From Fasciola hepatica (Eukaryota > Platyhelminthes > Trematoda > Plagiorchiida > Fasciolidae): a stretch of DNA of 64,000 nucleotides. The stretch spans positions 4,774,001 through 4,838,000 of the forward strand of contig CANUEZ040000129.1 in the NCBI GenBank assembly GCA_948099385.1, in the 5' to 3' direction. Of this stretch, positions 35,321-46,079 are shown in pieces; the first letter of the stretch is position 1; the number at the start of each line of letters is the position of its first letter. Under the pieces are notes generated by a model. The model saw nothing but the letters and a program-made list of their open reading frames with translations, was not told the DNA's origin and made no database searches. The translations under genes were made by a program, and so were the position numbers.

Positions 35321-37704
35321 TGAGAGGAGTGGTGCTTCTAAGTTGGTAGACTGTCATGCCCTCTTGAATATTTACCATCTCTTTGGTCTCCATCATTTAC
35401 CCAACTCTTACCTGTGGTTCCACGAAGCCTAAGCATGCATCAGCAGCCACACCCCGGAAAACCGCGTGACAAACGGGCCAAACCGGGTGGAGGGTAACCA
35501 AGGCCTAAAAACCTCGGTGAGACGGCGCCCAGCATGCGAAGATGGAACCTCCTGCATAGGCGGATGAGATCTCTTAGATCCAACGTCCAATCAACAGGGT
35601 TGCATGGACCCCTCGGTCTAGGTAACTACTATCGAATGGCGAACGAGCTCCTAGAGAGCCACCGGCCACAATGCACCACGATCACTCGGACGCGTTGGAC
35701 ATCCCGGATTGGTAAACCACCATCCAAAAGGCGCATGAACCGCTCGGTCAACCACCGTCTCCCAACACAAAAGCTTCCTGTTGCCTGGCAGGTAGATTTG
35801 GCTGTGCATGGGCTAGAGATGCAACCTCGAACAAAAGCCGAGTGGCACTGGGGACGCCACTGTGTACCAAATTCCCGAGCCTCTTCATGGATTTTGTCTC
35901 TATAATTAGCTCTGATCATGCTACGGCGTCCCCGGTAAGCGACGCGCCCTGTGCTCCCCCTGTGACCGGGGTAACCCAAACATAAGCTGGGAACCTGAAC
36001 CTGAACACAAGGTTACCAGTCTACGTAGCCTTCTGGAATGTAAGAACCCTTCTAGATGCAGGTAGCCAGTGCATTACCATGCGCACACTCTACGACTACG
36101 GAATTGACATAGCTTGTCTACCCGAAGTACGCCTACCCAACTCCGGTAGCCGACATATTCAAGTACCCCAAACGGACGCATCCTACTGGATTTAGCACAG
36201 TGAGCCAGCACACAATTCTGGGCTTCATGGAGTTGCGATCGCAATGAACAGTCGAGCACACAACGCCCTAATCTCCTAGGAAGCAGTTTCCCCAAGGACC
36301 GCCGTGGCACGGTTCAGGAGTATTCCGTTCAACGTGACTATGATTGCAGTGGTAGACAGTAATTCAGTCGTCCGGATCGTTACGACACCTGACCTATTGG
36401 GACCTTATGTGGTTCTTCGCCACTCCACATCTCAGGGTTCGGTTACCGGTTAGCCAAAATAGTGCAGTGGGCCCTCGTGGCTATGAGGTATATACCCATT
36501 CCGCTGCACTCGTGCGCAAGCATGTAATAAAAAAAGTCTACGCCCCAGCGCTATATGCGGAGCCAGCCACTAAAGATGTCTTCTACAGCAAACTTCAGAA
36601 TTTAGTCAACCGAATTCCCAGGCGAGATATTCTGCTAATTGCAGGAGATTGGAACGCCCGCACAGGACCAGCAGACAGGTGTGCATCCGCGCCTACGGCG
36701 AAGAGTCTCAAGAGTTACCAATCAACGCCGGCGTCCGCCAAGGATGCCCCCTATCGCCAGTCCTATTTTACTACACTACTGACTCGGTATTGCGTCGCGC
36801 CCTCAACAACTTCCGAGGAATAAAACTTGGCCACCACTCTTGGGTTACAGACACCGAATTTGCCCACGACATTGTCATTCTAAAAGAGGATCTTGGAACT
36901 CTGCAGCCGGTTCTTGACCGTACTGCATGTGAAGCTAAGGCTGTTGGTCTGGAGATAAACACTACAAAAAGGAAATTCTTCACGACTTCGCAAGACTCAA
37001 CACACTCTATACGCGTTAATGGCGATAATCTGGAACACGTGCATCACTTCAAGTACCTCGGTTCTACTATCAAGCCAAACGGTCAGGTCAGGGAGGAGGT
37101 TAAGCTTCGTGTAGACTGCGCAAGGACAGCTTTCTAACAAGTCCGCAAATCATTGTGGTCTCGCAACGAAGTAAGCCTCCACATGAAGCTGCGCATATAT
37201 TGCGCTGCCATCCGCTCAGTTCTTACGTACGCCTGCGAAACTTGGCCGCTGAGAGTAGAAGACACGAAAAGACTAAAAAGCCTCGGCCACTGATTCCTCC
37301 GCTACATGGCCAAAATCAAGTGGTATGATCGCGTCACAAACGTCACTGTTCGTCAATACTGTGCGAACAAAGAACGACTTTCTTCCTTCCTCCGACAGCT
37401 TCGCCTACAGTGATTTGGTCATGTCCTGCGACGAACTGAAACGGAACTTATTACTACCATCACCCTGCTCAGATTTGAAATGTCACTTTGGTGGCCAAAT
37501 GAAGACACGGGCTAGCACTATTATGGCAGACATGGATTGCCTAGACCTCTAGTCCGTCTTCGGAGTGCGCGACTGGCGCAGAAACTGGAATTTTTTCGGT
37601 GTGCAGACCTTGCCACACACCGGAACGCGTGGATAGTTACCACCAGAGACATCCAGAAATCAACTTATCTTCTCGCTGGAGATGGTCGCATAAAAGTTAA
37701 GTAA
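35321..37704 (+). mobile_element. Second RTE-type element, internally deleted and nested
   Basis: The insertion sits between the sequences for CMERAH and MEHAH of the host element. The block ATGGAACxTGCxCAC occurs on both sides, which is the expected target duplication. Its 5' UTR runs from about 35330 to 36000. Endonuclease remnants start at VAFWNVRTLLDAG (about 36030) and include VYAPALYAEPATKDVFYSKL and LLIAGDWNARTGP (about 36535-36665). The sequence then jumps to AYGEESQELPINAGVRQGCPLSPVLFYY (about 36690-36770), so most of the RT fingers and motif A are deleted. FAHDIVIL replaces the YADD box. The C-terminal CAAIRSVLTYACETWPLRVEDTKRL is near 37200-37275. It differs clearly from the host family but has RTE-type architecture. 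Confidence 0.8.
36349..36535 (+). repeat. SINE-like insert with A-rich tail, copy 1
   Basis: This interrupts the endonuclease of the nested element between NVTMIAV and VYAPAL. It matches 60548-60738 over its length (GTCGTCCGGATCGTTA, GGTTCTTCGCCACTCCA, GCGCAAGCATGTA) and ends in AATAAAAAAA. It is 5' truncated relative to the copy at 60510. Confidence 0.75.
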
Positions 37705-38716
37705 ACGTGAGCACGTTCCATGCATTCCAATAAACAGACACTGTCGTACGCGTAATCTAGGTCACATAGCTTTCCACTATTTCCTAGTTCGACGCCCACA
37801 TACTGAAGATTTTGCAACGCATTCTCCATTATTTCGTCCATGACGAAGTTGAACAGGAATGGAATAAGGGAACATCCCTGTCGAACACCGTTCGGCATTC
37901 CGAACCGACTGGATAGTTCACCGTAAACTCTTACGCGGCCAGAAGTATGAGAATACAATGATTTCAGTAGGTTCACGAACTTCTGGGGCGTACCTTTTCG
38001 ATGAAGAGCACTGAAAAACGCTGTTCGATCAACTGAATCGAAGGCGCCTTTCAAGTCTAATAAAACTATTATTGTCGGTCGACGGTGCGTGTGACGCGTT
38101 TCAAGTAGTCGGCGAAGAGTAAAAATTTGGTCGATGCATCCTCGACCTGGGCGGAATCCAGCCTGCTGTTCGTGGGCAATCTTCTCGCGAGCTCGTGTAA
38201 GACAACGCAGAAAAATCGGAGCTAATACTTTGGTGACTATCGATATTAAGCTAATCCCACGATGACTACTACATTCATTGTGCATCCCTTTCTTGAAGAT
38301 GGGTAAAACCAATGACTCACCCCATAATGGCGGAATACGTTCTCCTTCCAAACGTCACGGATCAAGGTGATGAGTGATTTTATCAGTGCACCACTACCCA
38401 TTTTGAAAAGAACTAGAGGGAGTTCGTCAGGTCTGGCCGCTTTCCCTTGCTTCAGTAATCAAATGCTCAACTCTACTTCTACTTCCGATGGGGGCTCAAG
38501 TGATACCACCCAAGGAATAGCAGTTGTTGACACAGCAGTAACTACATCAGCGCATGGCCAGCTAAACTGCTTCTTAAAGTATTCGGCCCAACGGTCCGAT
38601 CTTTGCTCTTTGCCATGAATGGGTCCTATATTTCTATCGGATGTCGTTTTACTGACCGCGATTTGCCGTCCACCTGTGTCGCGAATAAGCTTGAGCAGTC
38701 TTTGACCGCTCCAGTA
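37665..38716 (-). pseudogene. RTE reverse transcriptase palm of the split element
   Basis: The linker GQRLLKLIRDTGGR lies near 38670-38712. The 228-codon frame at 37665-38351 holds NHRGISLI-type sequence (SSHRGISLISIVTKVLA), QQAGFRPGRGCIDQIFTLRRLLE, LLDLKGAFDSVDR (motif A) and GVRQGCSLIPFLFNFVMDEIM. It ends in LDYAYDSVCLLECMERAH, where the catalytic YADD has become YAYD. After about 37705 the frame runs into the inserted element. Confidence 0.85.
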
Positions 38717-40857
38717 ACCATAGGATTTTCGCTCGCTGTCGTGACCTGAAACGCAAAAAAGTCAATGTGATTCATAAAACCTACAGAGATTTCAATCTAT
38801 GACCTAGCAGACTAACTTCGACATTTTCAGCCACCAAGACCTCACCGTGTTTTGTGAGCATCTTACCAGCTACCTGAATTTTTGCTACCACGTGTGTTGT
38901 CCATTGGAGACAATATACATCCGCAGTGACCGATTCTCCTCTCCGTTCCTCAAAAAGTTGCGCCGTACGAAAGAAAGTGCTTACAAAAGTGGAAACTATC
39001 GCACAGCGAAGATCCTTTCTTTGCCAATCAAGTCAGAAATCCGCAGGCTTAACGGCATATACAGTCGTGTGTTCCTAGCTAGCAATAACTGTCAAGAACT
39101 CTGGATGTCCATCAAACATTTGAGTGGTATCTCCACAAGACTCTTATCCCCAAACGTTATTGTTGAGGATCTAAACCGCGATTTCAACAAGCAATCTCGT
39201 ACTTTGTTGTTCAGTTGTAATGACGTCTTATCTTGTCACAGCTTCACTAGCTCCATCTCCCACGACATATCCCCTCATGCTGTCTACAAAGAGCTGTCAA
39301 ACTTTAAGTGCAACAAATCCCACGGACCCGATAATCTTCCTGCAGTTGTATTAAAGCAATGTGCACAAATAGTCACACCAGTCATGACAAAATTATTATT
39401 TAATCAATGTCTGTACTGTAAGAAGATTCCCGACTGTTGGAGATCAACGTCCATCATACCTGTGCCCAAGAAAGGAACGGCAAAATTCCGTTCGATTGCC
39501 TGTACCTCCATTGCACTAAGGGTGTTTGAGAAGTTATCACTCCAGGAACTGTCCAGTGATTTGGCAATACGAGACATGAACCAGTTCGCCTACCGCTGCT
39601 CCCGCTCTACCTTGGATGCTACTACTTCCTTGACTCATCATGTCTTGTCGTCGGTGGACAAGAAATCAAAAGCTGTGCGTACCTGCTTCCTGGATTACAG
39701 TGATGCATTTAACAGTGTTGATAGACGAAAGCTTCTCGACATACTCTCAAACAACGGAATACAGCCCTCACTCATTGTACTTTTGTTTCATTATTTCTCC
39801 AATCGGCAACAGTTTACAAAATACGGGGCAAAACCTCTTCCATCTCTGTTTCAAACCAAGGCGTACTACGGGGCTCAATCCTCTCCCTTTATCTATTCTC
39901 CACCTACACGTCTTCCATGCCTGTCAGTGACCGTTCCTTCATTGTAAAGTACGCAGAGGATGTTGCGATTAGGTTACCCCATCCTGATGCATCAGCTACA
40001 CCTGAGCGCCAATCTGGTCTGTTAGATTTTAATCACTGGTCCAAAAGCCATAACCTAGGCTTAAGTCCCGGTAAATGCTCAGATGTTGTCTTTTCTCTTC
40101 TCAAAGGCTCTAAGTATGTGAACCTTCTGGAATCCTGTCCAGATGTTCACCTAGGAAACATCCCTATTCGTCGCCAACTATCGGTCAAGTACCTTGGGAT
40201 TACGATCACCCATAATCTTTGTTGGACTGAACATGCTTCCTGCGTTTTTACAAAAGTAAGAAGATAAACCCACTACGTTTTGCGTCTAAAAGCAACGTCT
40301 GTACCCCTTTACATCATTCAACGTTTTGTCCTTGCATGTATATTACCTCATTGGTTGTATTCTTCTCCCGTCTTTTTCCTTGGCTTACATGCTAAAGATT
40401 TCACCATAATAGAAAGGTCTCTCAAGCAATTATCCTACGCAAGTGGCATTCATCGTAAAGATCTCACAGACTCCATTATATCCCAACAACATAAAATGTG
40501 CAAAAGGTTCGCCGAGAGAATTCTGAATGACTCACTGCACCCGCTTCACAGGGACCTCAACGTATGTGCCTCCTTCTCTTCCACCCGGAATAATTAGGAA
40601 ATGATTTATGCGCGCACGACTGCCTACCGATCCTCGGTTGTCCCTTACCTCGTTCGATTCTTACGTAATTCAGCAGCCATCGACACTGAACTAGGACAAC
40701 ATTTATTGTCTGAGCAACTAAATTATCTCTTAACATTGCGTTTTCTCCTGTTGTATCTGCCGAATTCTTTTTCGCGTAACTGCTGTGAATATAGCTACGC
40801 AATGCTGAATATCCATTCACCGGGGTGCATAAAGAAAATACTTGACTTGAATTGACT
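38717..40857 (+). mobile_element. CR1-clade non-LTR retrotransposon, 5' truncated
   Basis: The 366-codon frame at 38847-39947 contains FDIFSHQDLTVFCEHLTSYL (upstream part), HGPDNLPAVVLKQCAQIV, WRSTSIIPVPKKG, FRSIACTSIALRVFEKL and CFLDYSDAFNSVDRRKLLDIL (RT motif A). After frameshifts, VKYAEDVAIRL follows near 39940-39970 (motif C, YADD changed to YAED), with LSVKYLGITITHNLCWTEH near 40170-40235. The C-terminal part at 40280-40597 includes RRLxLKATSVPLYIIQRFVLACILPHWLY-like sequence. The endonuclease is missing. It ends in GGGGTGCATAAAG and (ACTTG)n, the same tail as at 3298-3395. It is inserted in the RTE linker. Confidence 0.85.
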
Positions 40858-42440
40858 AGAAGAATCTGCTATTTCTATTTCTTCGACTACACTGACCCAC
40901 CAATTTTCGCAATCATTCTTAAGGCTTTTCGTAACTTGCTTTGCCCTATCTTATTTATCTCCTTACAGTTTAAGAACTGACGCTTTCATCCCATTAGCCT
41001 GATCGACTACTGCCAAATACAGTCTCTTTATTGGACATCGCACCTGGGACCGCAGGCGAAACTTGCTGCCACGTGCATCGTCTGTCTGATATGAGCCCAA
41101 TGCTCAACTGCATTACTGTTCGTCGTAGTTCCTATCTCATGTGCTAGTTTTTGTTCATAACGGGTGCGTACTTCTAGATCACATATACGTTGTACGGCTA
41201 ATCGGGTTTGCGGTTTGCGTAGATGACCATGGAGCTTGAGAGATAATCGCATTAAAACTAATGCATGGTCCGACTCTACTTACATGGACCAGTAGGATTT
41301 ACAGTTCTGAACAGAACTGCGCCACCGGTAGCTTACAGCGATATGATCAATCTGGCTTAAAGTACCCGTACAGTTAGAGCACCATATCGCCGTGCGACAC
41401 GAGCTGTGTCGAAAATTGGTGCTATACAAGAACAATCGATTATCTGCACAAAACTGGAGAAGTCTATCCCCGTTATCTGTACGCCCAGCGGGTAAAGCAC
41501 AACGCCTACCTAAACAAGCTTCTGGTGCACTAAGTTTGCAAACTTCTGCATTAAAATCACCTGCTAGCACTACAACGTCAGAACCCTTACTGCTGCGAAC
41601 GAGGGTAGCCAGTTCATTATAGAACTCATCTTTCTGCACGTCTGAGTTGCAGTCCGCTGGGGCGTACGCCGAGATCCCAAACAAACTGCGCTTAACACAA
41701 CTATCTTTCCGAACGCCAATTGACCCCTGGAGTCTCACAGCACATAAACGACTGTTAACAGGGACCCAGTCTTAAAGGGCAGCCTCGGCCTTGTCAGTCA
41801 AGACTATTCCTACACCACGTTGACCCGCAGCTCGAGCTAATTCGTCTCCTGAAGTGCGCAGAAAATACCTCGATGAGATACCCGAAGAAGTGAGTTGAAT
41901 CACACTGCTCGAATCCTAGATATGCGCTTCACCTAAGCAGCAGACATCAATCGACAGAGAGTCTATTGTGAGCACTAGGCACGCCTGCTGACCCACCTGC
42001 ATGAGAGCACACACGTTGAAGGAGCCGAGATTTAGAGGCTGACGAGGCTTGAGCAAATGTGAGTTACAAGATAGAAGACTATTTACGACTGTTTGACAAT
42101 GAACCGTTGCGAGTATCGACCGTGTTATCAGTGGGAGCATTATGAGTGGGTAGAGGACGCGAAGAGAGGTGGTTGGGGACAGAAGACAAAGGTTGAATAA
42201 AAGAGAGGGAACTCTGAGCAGTAGCCCACTTATCACTACCCACTCCGCTCCATGCAATGGGCAGCGCGGTCTTGAGTATCCTGCGCGACGACTAATGCAG
42301 TAATGAATTATTTGCATTCGTGCAGTACATGGGAGATGCTGGACGGGTACTGCTAGGGTGTCCAGCCACAAAGCAGGAGAACGATTAGGGTCCTCATCCA
42401 AACCCTTTAGTTCTAACAAGAACCTGTCCACAAGGCAGCG
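40858..42440 (-). pseudogene. RTE endonuclease part of the split element
   Basis: The frame at 41916-42431 ends in LKPRQPLNLGSFNV (start of the exonuclease-endonuclease-phosphatase fold). The frame at 41280-41738 carries SAYAPADC and VVLAGDFNAEV, then RSSCRTAIW and LSQIDHIAVSY. The frame at 41028-41252 carries the linker LHGHLRKPQTRLAVQRICDLEVRTRYEQKLAHEIG. The remaining linker to 40858 matches the intact copy at DNA level (GGxAAAATTGGTGGGTCAxTGTAG). Frameshifts and stops occur between pieces. Confidence 0.85.
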
Positions 42441-42600
42441 AGGTGACTAAGTGAAAGTCCATTTGCTTGGATCAGTTATTCTTCCATTGATTTCACCGAC
42501 CGAGTCGCCAGCTCAGATCGGTCCCTAACCTGGAGGACCAGAAGACTGGACTTTGTCTGACCTCTACCCATTGACGCGTCAGGTATAATTGCATCTCCAG

Positions 42601-43565
42601 CTTAAGGAAGTCATTTTGCAAAGCTTTTTGGGATCATGGAGGCACACCACCCATCACATGACACCAAGGTGCAGTCTCGTCAACCGCACCTGGGACTAAA
42701 TTCACCTCATCAAAGCCATTCTTCTGTCGTAAATAAATAACTATCAGATTGAGAATTAATTCTTTAGAAATAAATTTTCGTGTGCATCCTCTGTTTTCAC
42801 TTAATCAATGAACATATTTCATCTCAATATTGACCATGCATCACCTCATTACTAATATGTTTGAAATTTCCTGGGAGCAAGAAAATTCGGAAATATGCTC
42901 ACTTTGTACACGTGACAGGCTCATCAGGAATAAGGAAACCCATATGGACTGCAGCGGAAATTTCGAATCTCAAGCAAATTTCGGCTTCATTTTTTAGTGG
43001 TTCTAACTTCATGCCAAATCATTGCGAATTTCAGTGAAACACTAAATATTAATCACAACCAAATTTCGCCTTAACCCAAACCCGACCAGCAGTGTTCTAG
43101 TAGGTGCATGGTCATGATTACTCATCTTAGTGGTACGGTGGCAAATGTTTTATCACCAGTAGCAAACGACATAATCAGTAGGCAAGACAAATTGCTTCAC
43201 TTGTTGGGGTGAGAGTTTGTGGACAGAGTTGACTTAGTTCGTCAGTCACAGACATAAGTTATGTATCTTTATGCAAATATGTTTCACACAATGATGACTT
43301 ACCAAAGAAGGTTTGAGTGAGACATAATTACAGGATGACTCCCCTCCCTCACATAGGTTTTCGTGATGAGCATGTTGTGATCTAATTGGTGGTCCGATAA
43401 GGACGAACATTATACACGTTGCCTTTTGAACAAGCTGTTAAAATAAATTTTATTTTGCATGAGCGATTATGGTTTATCGCTGTTCCAAACAACATACTCA
43501 AGGTGCAACCTACATCAATGGGTGAGTGTAGTATCTTATTGCCATTATATATAAATACATAGAAG
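42601..43565. other. No recognisable gene
   Basis: Flank beyond the 5' end of the split RTE element. A CTGATGAGCC segment on the minus strand near 42910 has no matching GAAA box at the right place. Confidence 0.4.
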
Positions 43566-43569
43566 TCGT

Positions 43570-44028
43570 GGAGGGTGTTCCTACCAAAGTGAGGGGACGA
43601 AGGTGAATGCCCAGCGCTCTCCACCGGGTTGGCTGACCAATAGTCACTCTAAGGGAGATGGTCAAACCCTGATTCCAAACCAACTATGGGTGGTGTATGA
43701 GGCGTACAACGGTATGCTCACCGGCATCTGTGGCGGAGAGGTGCACTGGGCACCAAGGATGTTTGGCCTTATACGAAGGACAAATGAACCGAGCAATCAG
43801 TAACCGACCCCCAGTGGGTTACGGACCCAACGTTTCGTCCCACTGCCTTGCGGGTTGTGCTTTGGATAGCTGAAGGCTCCGGTTGTGGATCCCTAAGAAA
43901 ACCACCTGCTTTGGCTTGGGCAATCTGGCAGTATCGCGCCCACAAACAAATCATGGATTCGGACAATCTACCCCTTCTCCTCCCCCCCGATTGTACGATT
44001 GCTTTGTTTGGCACACAGTCTGAAACCA

Positions 44029-44083
<55 letters not shown>
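43570..44083 (+). repeat. Dispersed repeat ending in (TA)n, copy 1
   Basis: This shares many blocks with 61462-62109: GTGAATGCCCAGCxCTCT, AAACCCTGATTCCAAACCAA, ATGCTCACCGGCATCTGT, GGTGCACTGGG, GAGCAATCAGT and TGCTGCCTTG. Both copies finish in a long (TA)n run (here 44030-44083). No protein is encoded. It may be an untranslated region of an unidentified retroelement. Confidence 0.7.
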
Positions 44084-44084
<1 letters not shown>

Positions 44085-44276
44085 CCACTAGCACCTAATT
44101 TGAATTGTCTGGAGTGTGAGTGGGTACTCTTTATTGAAGAGTCCACAAAAGAATCACAACTGTGATTTCTCATAGTTATTCGTGTCTGGGTCACTGCTAA
44201 CCCAACGAACAATGAGGCTGCATGCGCAAGCGCTAATATTGATAGTAAGTAGTATGTAAACGTGTGGACAAAATTT

Positions 44277-44338
44277 CCCCGGAAGCACACGACCGGTTTC
44301 GCGGTTCTTGCCGATCATCAGGTATGCGTACCCGGTAC
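44277..44338 (-). ncRNA. Hammerhead ribozyme (type I layout)
   Basis: Reading the minus strand from 44327 to 44285: GCAUAC (stem I, 5' strand), CUGAUGA, U, CGG-CAAGAA-CCG (stem II), C, GAAA, CCGGUC (very short stem III ending in the GUC cleavage triplet), GUGUGC (stem I, 3' strand, one G-U pair). All invariant core bases are present. Outside, CCGG on both sides (about 44278-44281 and 44331-44334) can extend stem I beyond an internal loop, as in naturally fast hammerheads. Cleavage is predicted after the C complementary to plus-strand position 44291. Short-stem-III hammerheads are known from Penelope-like elements, retrozymes and schistosome Sm-alpha repeats. No coding part of such an element is adjacent. 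Confidence 0.85.
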
Positions 44339-44344
44339 TCCTCT

Positions 44345-45085
44345 GGCGGACAAGGGAATGCTATAACATCGACGCCACAGACAGCTATGATTGTCAACAG
44401 TCAAACGCTCCATCTATACATGCCAAGGCACTTCACCCGAAATCCGAACCCCAGGTGCAATGCAGTTGCCTAGCAATTAGAAATAACCTACGTAATTCAT
44501 TGTTTCCCTAACACTGTACCGGGAGACAAATGTCCGCATGAGCACCTCTATTTGAAGTAGCCACTGCTTTGTCATTTTCTGGGGAACGAGTAGTAGGAGC
44601 TTTTCATTGGTGGATTGAAACCGACCGCACAAACTCGAACCGCATGGCTAAAAATCCACTTTGGTGACTGGCGGGTGTTGCTGAACCTCTTAGCACCCCA
44701 AATAAGGCACGGAATTCTGTTGAACCCAACGTGCTCTTCTACGACTCCATTTGAGTTAAGTTACTAAGGGCGAACAGATTTGGTTTGCTGATGTACCAAC
44801 CCATGAATATATTAAATACGCACACGGATAAATCGATTCATTTCGGAGAATGTGGCTGACAGGGTACAAGATGCTATGGAGCCCATTCTTGGACGAGCGG
44901 TAAAAGTAGCACCCTTGGTTGCAAACAAAAACTACAACTTCAGTAAATATTAAATTATCTCCAATATTCAGGGGTGCACAATCGTGTGTTATTGAACAGC
45001 ATTCACGTCACACGTGGTTCGTGAACGAATTTCACTCAGCATGTGTATATACAGCCTGGCTAGAAGTAGCGACCTCTAAAAAACA
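44345..45085. other. Possible continuation of ribozyme-bearing repeat
   Basis: No coding signal. The part next to the ribozyme (to about 44480) may belong to the same retroelement terminal repeat, but no second copy is present in the window to set limits. Confidence 0.3.
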
Positions 45086-45087
45086 GA

Positions 45088-46075
45088 ATGGTGCGAGGCC
45101 CAAAACTGTCTAACCTGGAACAAGGAAGAATACTCACATACAAAAACTCGGGTTTTAATACACGCTAGATTTACAAGAAAATTTCAAGATAGGTGATCGA
45201 TATTTTGAAGGATCCAAGTCATTATGCCGCAAAGGAAAAACGTGGAAATCGAAGAAAACATTTCGAGCATACCATAGGACTCTTGCGTGGCGCTTCGAAC
45301 CAACTCATAGGTGCATCGAAGCTGCAGAAGTCTTTGTGACTGAATGCGCATATCCGGCGTGTAAAATAACTCTTGCAGTCTGTACCACATTTGAAGTACA
45401 GGAAGATGAAATCAGTGCCTTGGGTGACCGATCAGGATTGGGAGGAATATGCAGAAACCGTCTCACTTGGAATGTTGAACCGAATAAAGTGATCTCTAGC
45501 GATGAGAATAAGTCTAATTTCGACGGCGCTGATGGAATCATGTGCTACTGGCAAGACGTTAATCGTCGAGTCCTTGATGGATGCTCTGTGATTGTCTGTG
45601 GTGGGATTTTTGGGAACGGAAAATCTCAGGTAGTAGTTGTTAAGCGGAAGCGTATGGTTGACTCCTTAAACAGAACATTAAACGGACCTCTGCCACAGAT
45701 GAATCCGGAAAATCAACTAAGGCCAGTGATTTTTTAATGGGACAGTGCGACCATACATACAGCCGACCTCAAAATATGTGACTATTCTCCCGAAACATCA
45801 AAACTTTGGATTGACCCAGCCGCAGTTCGGACTTGAATCCCATTAAAAATTTCCGAGGTGGCTCGGTGCGGATGGAAGAGTCTCCGTCACTCTACACGAG
45901 TTTACGTCCGCCAACTCTAATGAATGGGAAAATACAGAACGTATGACCATCCGGAACATCACTGGAAGAATGCTTGAACGTTGTGCTTCGGTCAATATTT
46001 TACTGATTCAAGTCTCCGTGTGAAGAAAACTCTCACACGTGCAAGCACTAGGCCCCCGTGGATCTGAAATCTAAC
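45088..46075 (+). pseudogene. Tc3-like (Tc1/mariner) transposase pseudogene
   Basis: It starts ATGGTGCGAGGC, giving MVRGPKLSNLEQGRIL, the usual N-terminus of Tc3-like transposases. YHRT/LKDPSHYA-like helix-turn-helix remnants follow in another frame. The catalytic domain is visible in the frame at 45336-45737: NKVISSDENKSNFDGADGIMCYW (first D), then DGCSVIVCGGIFGNGK. Next come a stop and WDSATIHTA (second D, about 45741), and in another frame DLNPIKNFRG from 45830 (third catalytic position, where families have DLNPIENxWG, Glu changed to Lys). Several stops and frameshifts mean it is dead. Terminal inverted repeats were not found. Confidence 0.8.
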
Positions 46076-46079
46076 ATAA

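Larger units (their letters stand above)
34302..42600 (-). mobile_element. Degenerate near full-length RTE element split by two insertions
   Basis: Three collinear minus-strand blocks together cover one element of the same family as the intact copy at 47294-50661. They are 42600-40858 (5' region and endonuclease), about 38716-37705 (linker and RT palm) and about 35320-34302 (RT thumb, C-terminus and 3' UTR). The 3' end (TACGATGATG) and the 3' UTR match the intact copy. The 5' part extends beyond the intact copy and shares GACTxxACTTxGTCTGxCCTCTACCC with the end of the window. The gaps are filled by the plus-strand elements at 35321-37704 and 38717-40857, which interrupt the reading frame exactly. 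Stops are present, so it is dead. Confidence 0.85.

Noticed and set aside
34302..42600. Several independent RTE fragments
   Set aside because: The three minus-strand pieces meet at adjacent positions of one element once the two plus-strand insertions are removed, so a single split copy is the simpler reading.
42895..42930. Hammerhead ribozyme on the minus strand (CTGATGAGCC)
   Set aside because: No paired stem II and no GAAA at a suitable distance.
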